A DNA stretch of 7,529 nucleotides from Candidatus Methanofastidiosia archaeon (GTDB lineage Archaea; Methanobacteriota_B; Thermococci; Methanofastidiosales; Methanofastidiosaceae): the NCBI GenBank assembly GCA_003558335.1, contig PWMA01000126.1, positions 1 to 7,529 of the forward strand, read 5' to 3'. Positions within the stretch are counted from its first letter, which is position 1. Each line of letters opens with the position of its first letter. Shown here in pieces: positions 5,886-7,529 of the stretch. A program made the position numbers and the translations under genes. Under the pieces are notes generated by a model. That model was not told where the DNA came from. It did no database searches and saw only the letters and a program-made list of their open reading frames with translations.

Positions 5886-5890
5886 AAAAA
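5886..5890 (-). terminator. Oligo-T terminator of the tRNA transcript
   Basis: Two nucleotides after the CCA end of the initiator tRNA, the minus strand has TTTTT, the expected archaeal transcription end for a tRNA unit. Confidence 0.5.
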
Positions 5891-5892
5891 GT

Positions 5893-5970
5893 TGGTAGCG
5901 GGGAGTGGATTTGAACCACTGGCCTGCGGGTTATGAGCCCGCCGGGCACTCCTAGCTGCCCTACCCCGCT
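5893..5970 (-). tRNA. Initiator tRNA-Met (anticodon CAT), CCA encoded
   Basis: The cloverleaf folds fully: acceptor AGCGGGG with CCCCGCT, D-arm GGGC...GCCC, anticodon arm GCGGG-CTCATAA-CCCGC, and T-arm AGTGG-TTCAAAT-CCACT. The anticodon is CAT. The A1:U72 pair and the three consecutive G:C pairs next to the anticodon loop (GGG/CCC) mark it as the initiator, rather than the elongator or the tRNA-Ile2 that is also CAT-encoded. The discriminator is A and a genomic CCA follows (5893-5895). No intron. It lies 14 nt downstream of tRNA-Arg on the same strand, so the two are probably cut from one transcript. Confidence 0.95.
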
Positions 5971-5984
5971 AAAATAAACATGAG

Positions 5985-6057
5985 CGGACCCGGAGGGATT
6001 CGAACCCTCGATCTACGGCTTAGAAGGCCGTCGCCTTATCCGCTGGGCTACGGGTCC
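5985..6057 (-). tRNA. tRNA-Arg (anticodon TCT), no encoded CCA
   Basis: Acceptor GGACCCG pairs with CGGGTCC, the anticodon arm is ACGGC-CTTCTAA-GCCGT with anticodon TCT, and the T-arm is GAGGG-TTCGAAT-CCCTC. The D-arm is short (GCC with GGC). The discriminator is G and the next bases are CTCA, so CCA must be added after transcription, unlike the neighbouring tRNA. This tRNA reads AGA and AGG, the Arg codons expected to dominate in an AT-rich genome. No intron is visible. Confidence 0.95.
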
Positions 6058-6092
6058 TGTTGCCTTAGATTATAATGTAATCTTTGTCGGCT

Positions 6093-6107
6093 ACTTATAA
6101 ATGTTTC
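6093..6107 (-). promoter_or_regulatory. TATA/BRE promoter of the tRNA-Arg/tRNA-iMet unit
   Basis: The minus strand has ATTTATAAGT (6102-6093) preceded by GAAAC, a fair BRE plus TATA box. Its centre is about 40 bp from the first base of tRNA-Arg, so transcription would start near 6072 with a leader of roughly 15 nt. No second box fits in the 14-nt spacer before tRNA-iMet. Confidence 0.65.
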
Positions 6108-6140
6108 TCTAAAGAAAATATAATTAAAATTGATGGATAT

Positions 6141-6157
6141 AATAGATAATATCTATT
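6141..6157. repeat. 17-bp palindrome in the divergent tRNA/MEMO1 intergenic region
   Basis: AATAGATA and TATCTATT form perfect 8-bp arms around a single A. The element sits about 35 bp upstream of the tRNA TATA box and about 65 bp upstream of the MEMO1 TATA box, within the 195-bp gap 6058-6252. It could be a dimeric regulator site, but in such AT-rich DNA a chance match is quite possible. The rest of the gap holds the two promoters and nothing else I can name. Confidence 0.3.
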
Positions 6158-6220
6158 TTTACCGTTTATAGAGTTTTTAAAGAAATAATTCCCACAATAT
6201 AGAGATTAATCGATAAGAAA

Positions 6221-6231
6221 GACATATAAAT
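6221..6231 (+). promoter_or_regulatory. TATA box of the MEMO1-mevalonate kinase operon
   Basis: CATATAAAT (6223-6231) follows a purine-rich AAGAAAG stretch usable as BRE, and is centred 26 bp before ATG 6253. No Shine-Dalgarno sequence precedes that ATG, so the mRNA is probably leaderless. Mevalonate kinase, with no gap upstream, should be transcribed from the same promoter. Confidence 0.6.
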
Positions 6232-6252
6232 TTCGAGATGAAATAAATAGAT

Positions 6253-7116
6253 ATGTATAGGCCTCCATATGTTGCTGGAAGTTTTTATCCTGGGAGCAAA
6301 CAATCACTTGAAAAAATGATTGAAGAGTTTATGGAAGAGGCAAAAAAAAATGTAGATTTTGTCGATGAAGGAAAAAACGTCGGAGTTTTGTGTCCTCATG
6401 CGGGATATGTTTTTTCCGGAAAAACTCAAGCTTATTCTTATTACTATTTATCGAAATCCCCGCCAGATACTTTTGTTATAATTGGCCCAAATCACACCGG
6501 CATGGGACTTCCAATCTCTCTTATGGACAAGGGTTTATGGGAAACACCTCTTGGTGAGATAGAAATAAATCAAGAACTAGCATCTAAGATAGTAGAAAAC
6601 TCTAAACTCGTAGGCATTGACTCATCTTCCCATAGGTATGAGCATTCCATAGAGGTCCAGCTGCCTTTTTTACAATATATAAAAAAAGATGCAACTTTTG
6701 TTCCAATATGTATGGGAATCCAAGATCAACAAACAGCTGTTGAGATAGGAAAGGCGATAGCTAAATCAAGTAAAGAACCATTGGGAGTTATTGCTTCAAG
6801 TGACCTTGTCCATTATGGTAATCGATTTAGGTACAGCCCGGTTAAGGGCAGTAAGGATGAAGTTTTATCTTGGATAAAGAGTAACGATATGGAAATATTA
6901 AAATTAGCTGAAAATTTTGATATAGAAGGATTATATAGATTTATAGGAAAAAAAGACTACACCTCTTGCGGTTATGGCCCACTTTCTGCTATGCTTTCTT
7001 GTATGAAAGAGCTTGGTGCAAATAAAGCAAGAATTTTAGACTATTCAAATTCTTATGAGGCTTCTAGAGATTATAGCAACGTTGTTGGTTATGGTGCGGT
7101 GGGTGTTAGATGTTAG
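6253..7116 (+). CDS. MEMO1-family protein (AmmeMemoRadiSam system protein B / COG1355)
   Basis: This 287-residue cytoplasmic protein is a full-length MEMO1 homologue. It starts with the family's RPPYVAGSFYPG (3-14). The metal-binding residues known from human MEMO1 (H49, H81, C244) have counterparts: H49 in PHAGYVFSG, H81 in IGPNHTG, and C239 in TSCGYGP. Other family blocks are YEHSIEVQLPFL (129-140) and SSDLVHYG (182-189), with D184 and H187. The fold is that of class III extradiol dioxygenases, but no enzyme activity is firmly assigned; some members bind iron or copper. The stop overlaps the mevalonate kinase start by 7 nt, so they are co-translated, which suggests a role linked to isoprenoid synthesis. 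The start is supported by a TATA box 26 bp upstream. Confidence 0.93.
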   Translation: MYRPPYVAGSFYPGSKQSLEKMIEEFMEEAKKNVDFVDEGKNVGVLCPHAGYVFSGKTQAYSYYYLSKSPPDTFVIIGPNHTGMGLPISLMDKGLWETPLGEIEINQELASKIVENSKLVGIDSSSHRYEHSIEVQLPFLQYIKKDATFVPICMGIQDQQTAVEIGKAIAKSSKEPLGVIASSDLVHYGNRFRYSPVKGSKDEVLSWIKSNDMEILKLAENFDIEGLYRFIGKKDYTSCGYGPLSAMLSCMKELGANKARILDYSNSYEASRDYSNVVGYGAVGVRC

Positions 7117-7529
7117 TATCTGCTCCAGGAAAGATAATTCTATTTGGAGAGCATTCTGTTGTTTATGGAAAAGGCGCTATAGCCTCTGCTATAGATCTAA
7201 GGACATATACCGATGGAAAGTTATTGAATGAGAAAGTAGTTAAGATTCATGCAAATGATCTAAAGATACCAGGACTTAGTATATCATTTTCTGAAAAGGA
7301 TACTTTTTTAGGAACTGACTATGGCAAGGCGGGATTTGTTGTTTCATATGTTAAATCTGCCATTGAAAAGGTCTTTGACGAATACGGCTCAAGAAAGGGT
7401 TTTGAGATTTCAATAAGATCTGATATTCCTGTTGGTGCAGGCCTTGGTTCTTCTGCTGCAGTTGTTGTTCCAACAATAAAGCTGTTATCAGAGCTACTCG
7501 AAATGAGCATACCAAATGAAAGAATAGCC
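7110..7529 (+). CDS. mvk: Mevalonate kinase, N-terminal part
   Basis: An ATG at 7110 opens a frame of 140 codons that continues past the window edge. It is a GHMP kinase that phosphorylates mevalonate with ATP, the step that commits carbon to archaeal ether-lipid isoprenoids. The N-terminus APGKIILFGEHSVVYGKGA (5-23) is the mevalonate kinase substrate motif, with K8, E14 and H15. The ATP-binding glycine-rich loop SDIPVGAGLGSSAAV lies at about 109-123. The first half of the protein is thus intact; the C-terminal domain is not seen. The start overlaps the last 7 nt of the MEMO1-family gene. GGTGGG about 7 nt upstream, inside that gene, may act as a ribosome site, in contrast to the leaderless first gene. 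Confidence 0.93.
   Translation, partial: MLVSAPGKIILFGEHSVVYGKGAIASAIDLRTYTDGKLLNEKVVKIHANDLKIPGLSISFSEKDTFLGTDYGKAGFVVSYVKSAIEKVFDEYGSRKGFEISIRSDIPVGAGLGSSAAVVVPTIKLLSELLEMSIPNERIA

Noticed and set aside
5893..5970. CAT-anticodon tRNA as elongator Met or tRNA-Ile2
   Set aside because: A1:U72 and three G:C pairs beside the anticodon loop are initiator features.
6067..6083. Inverted repeat AGATTA/TAATCT in the tRNA leader
   Set aside because: Only 6-bp AT-rich arms; expected by chance in this composition.
247..7116. Possible pyrrolysine read-through at TAG stops (247-249, 5876-5878, 7114-7116)
   Set aside because: In each case the frame after TAG meets another stop within a few codons and adds no conserved sequence; family lengths fit termination at TAG.
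7319..7510. Minus-strand frame of 63 codons at the right edge
   Set aside because: It lies antisense to the ATP-binding loop of mevalonate kinase.
1..7529. CRISPR array, insertion sequence, toxin-antitoxin or phage genes
   Set aside because: No regularly spaced repeats, transposase motifs, terminal repeats or phage-like proteins were seen on either strand.

Overview
The window reads as a piece of an AT-rich archaeal chromosome, most likely from a euryarchaeon and possibly a methanogen. The archaeal signs are an initiator tRNA-Met with the A1:U72 pair, a MEMO1-family gene overlapping a mevalonate kinase gene (archaeal lipid precursors), a one-domain ModE-type regulator, and archaeal gene starts. 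Several start codons have no Shine-Dalgarno sequence but have a TATA box centred about 26 bp upstream, as expected for leaderless mRNAs. Genus or class cannot be fixed from the sequence; a methylotrophic lineage such as Methanofastidiosa is only a guess.

Left part (1-2900). The end of a NitT/TauT-type substrate-binding protein is followed by its permease (+). The matching ATPase gene lies on the opposite strand, and its 3' end overlaps the permease by 29 bp, so the transporter is not one simple operon. A 74-bp divergent promoter region separates the ATPase gene from mobB (molybdopterin cofactor nucleotide attachment). mobB meets a one-domain ModE-like regulator tail to tail with a 6-bp overlap. 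Directly upstream of the regulator is an unlisted 41-codon gene for a single-pass membrane protein, coupled to it by position.

Middle part (2892-5878). Three more minus-strand genes encode a queuosine/archaeosine precursor (VUT/YhhQ-type) transporter, a small lysine/arginine-rich two-helix membrane protein, and an NCS2/NAT nucleobase permease. The permease resembles the animal SVCT/SLC23 branch more than bacterial UraA, and its start region carries an 8-bp-arm inverted repeat and two competing starts. A divergent gene encodes an unrecognised 86-residue, three-helix membrane protein.

Right part (5879-7529). Two minus-strand tRNA genes, tRNA-Arg(TCT) followed by initiator tRNA-Met(CAT), share one promoter. 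On the plus strand the MEMO1-family gene overlaps the start of mevalonate kinase by 7 nt; the kinase runs off the window.

Overall this is solute uptake (anion or sulfonate-like, base and deazapurine) next to molybdenum cofactor and isoprenoid housekeeping. I see no CRISPR array, insertion sequence, defence island or phage gene. The most interesting items are the SVCT-like permease with its start-site palindrome, the split ABC transporter, the hidden 41-residue protein beside the ModE-like gene, and the MEMO1-mevalonate kinase overlap.
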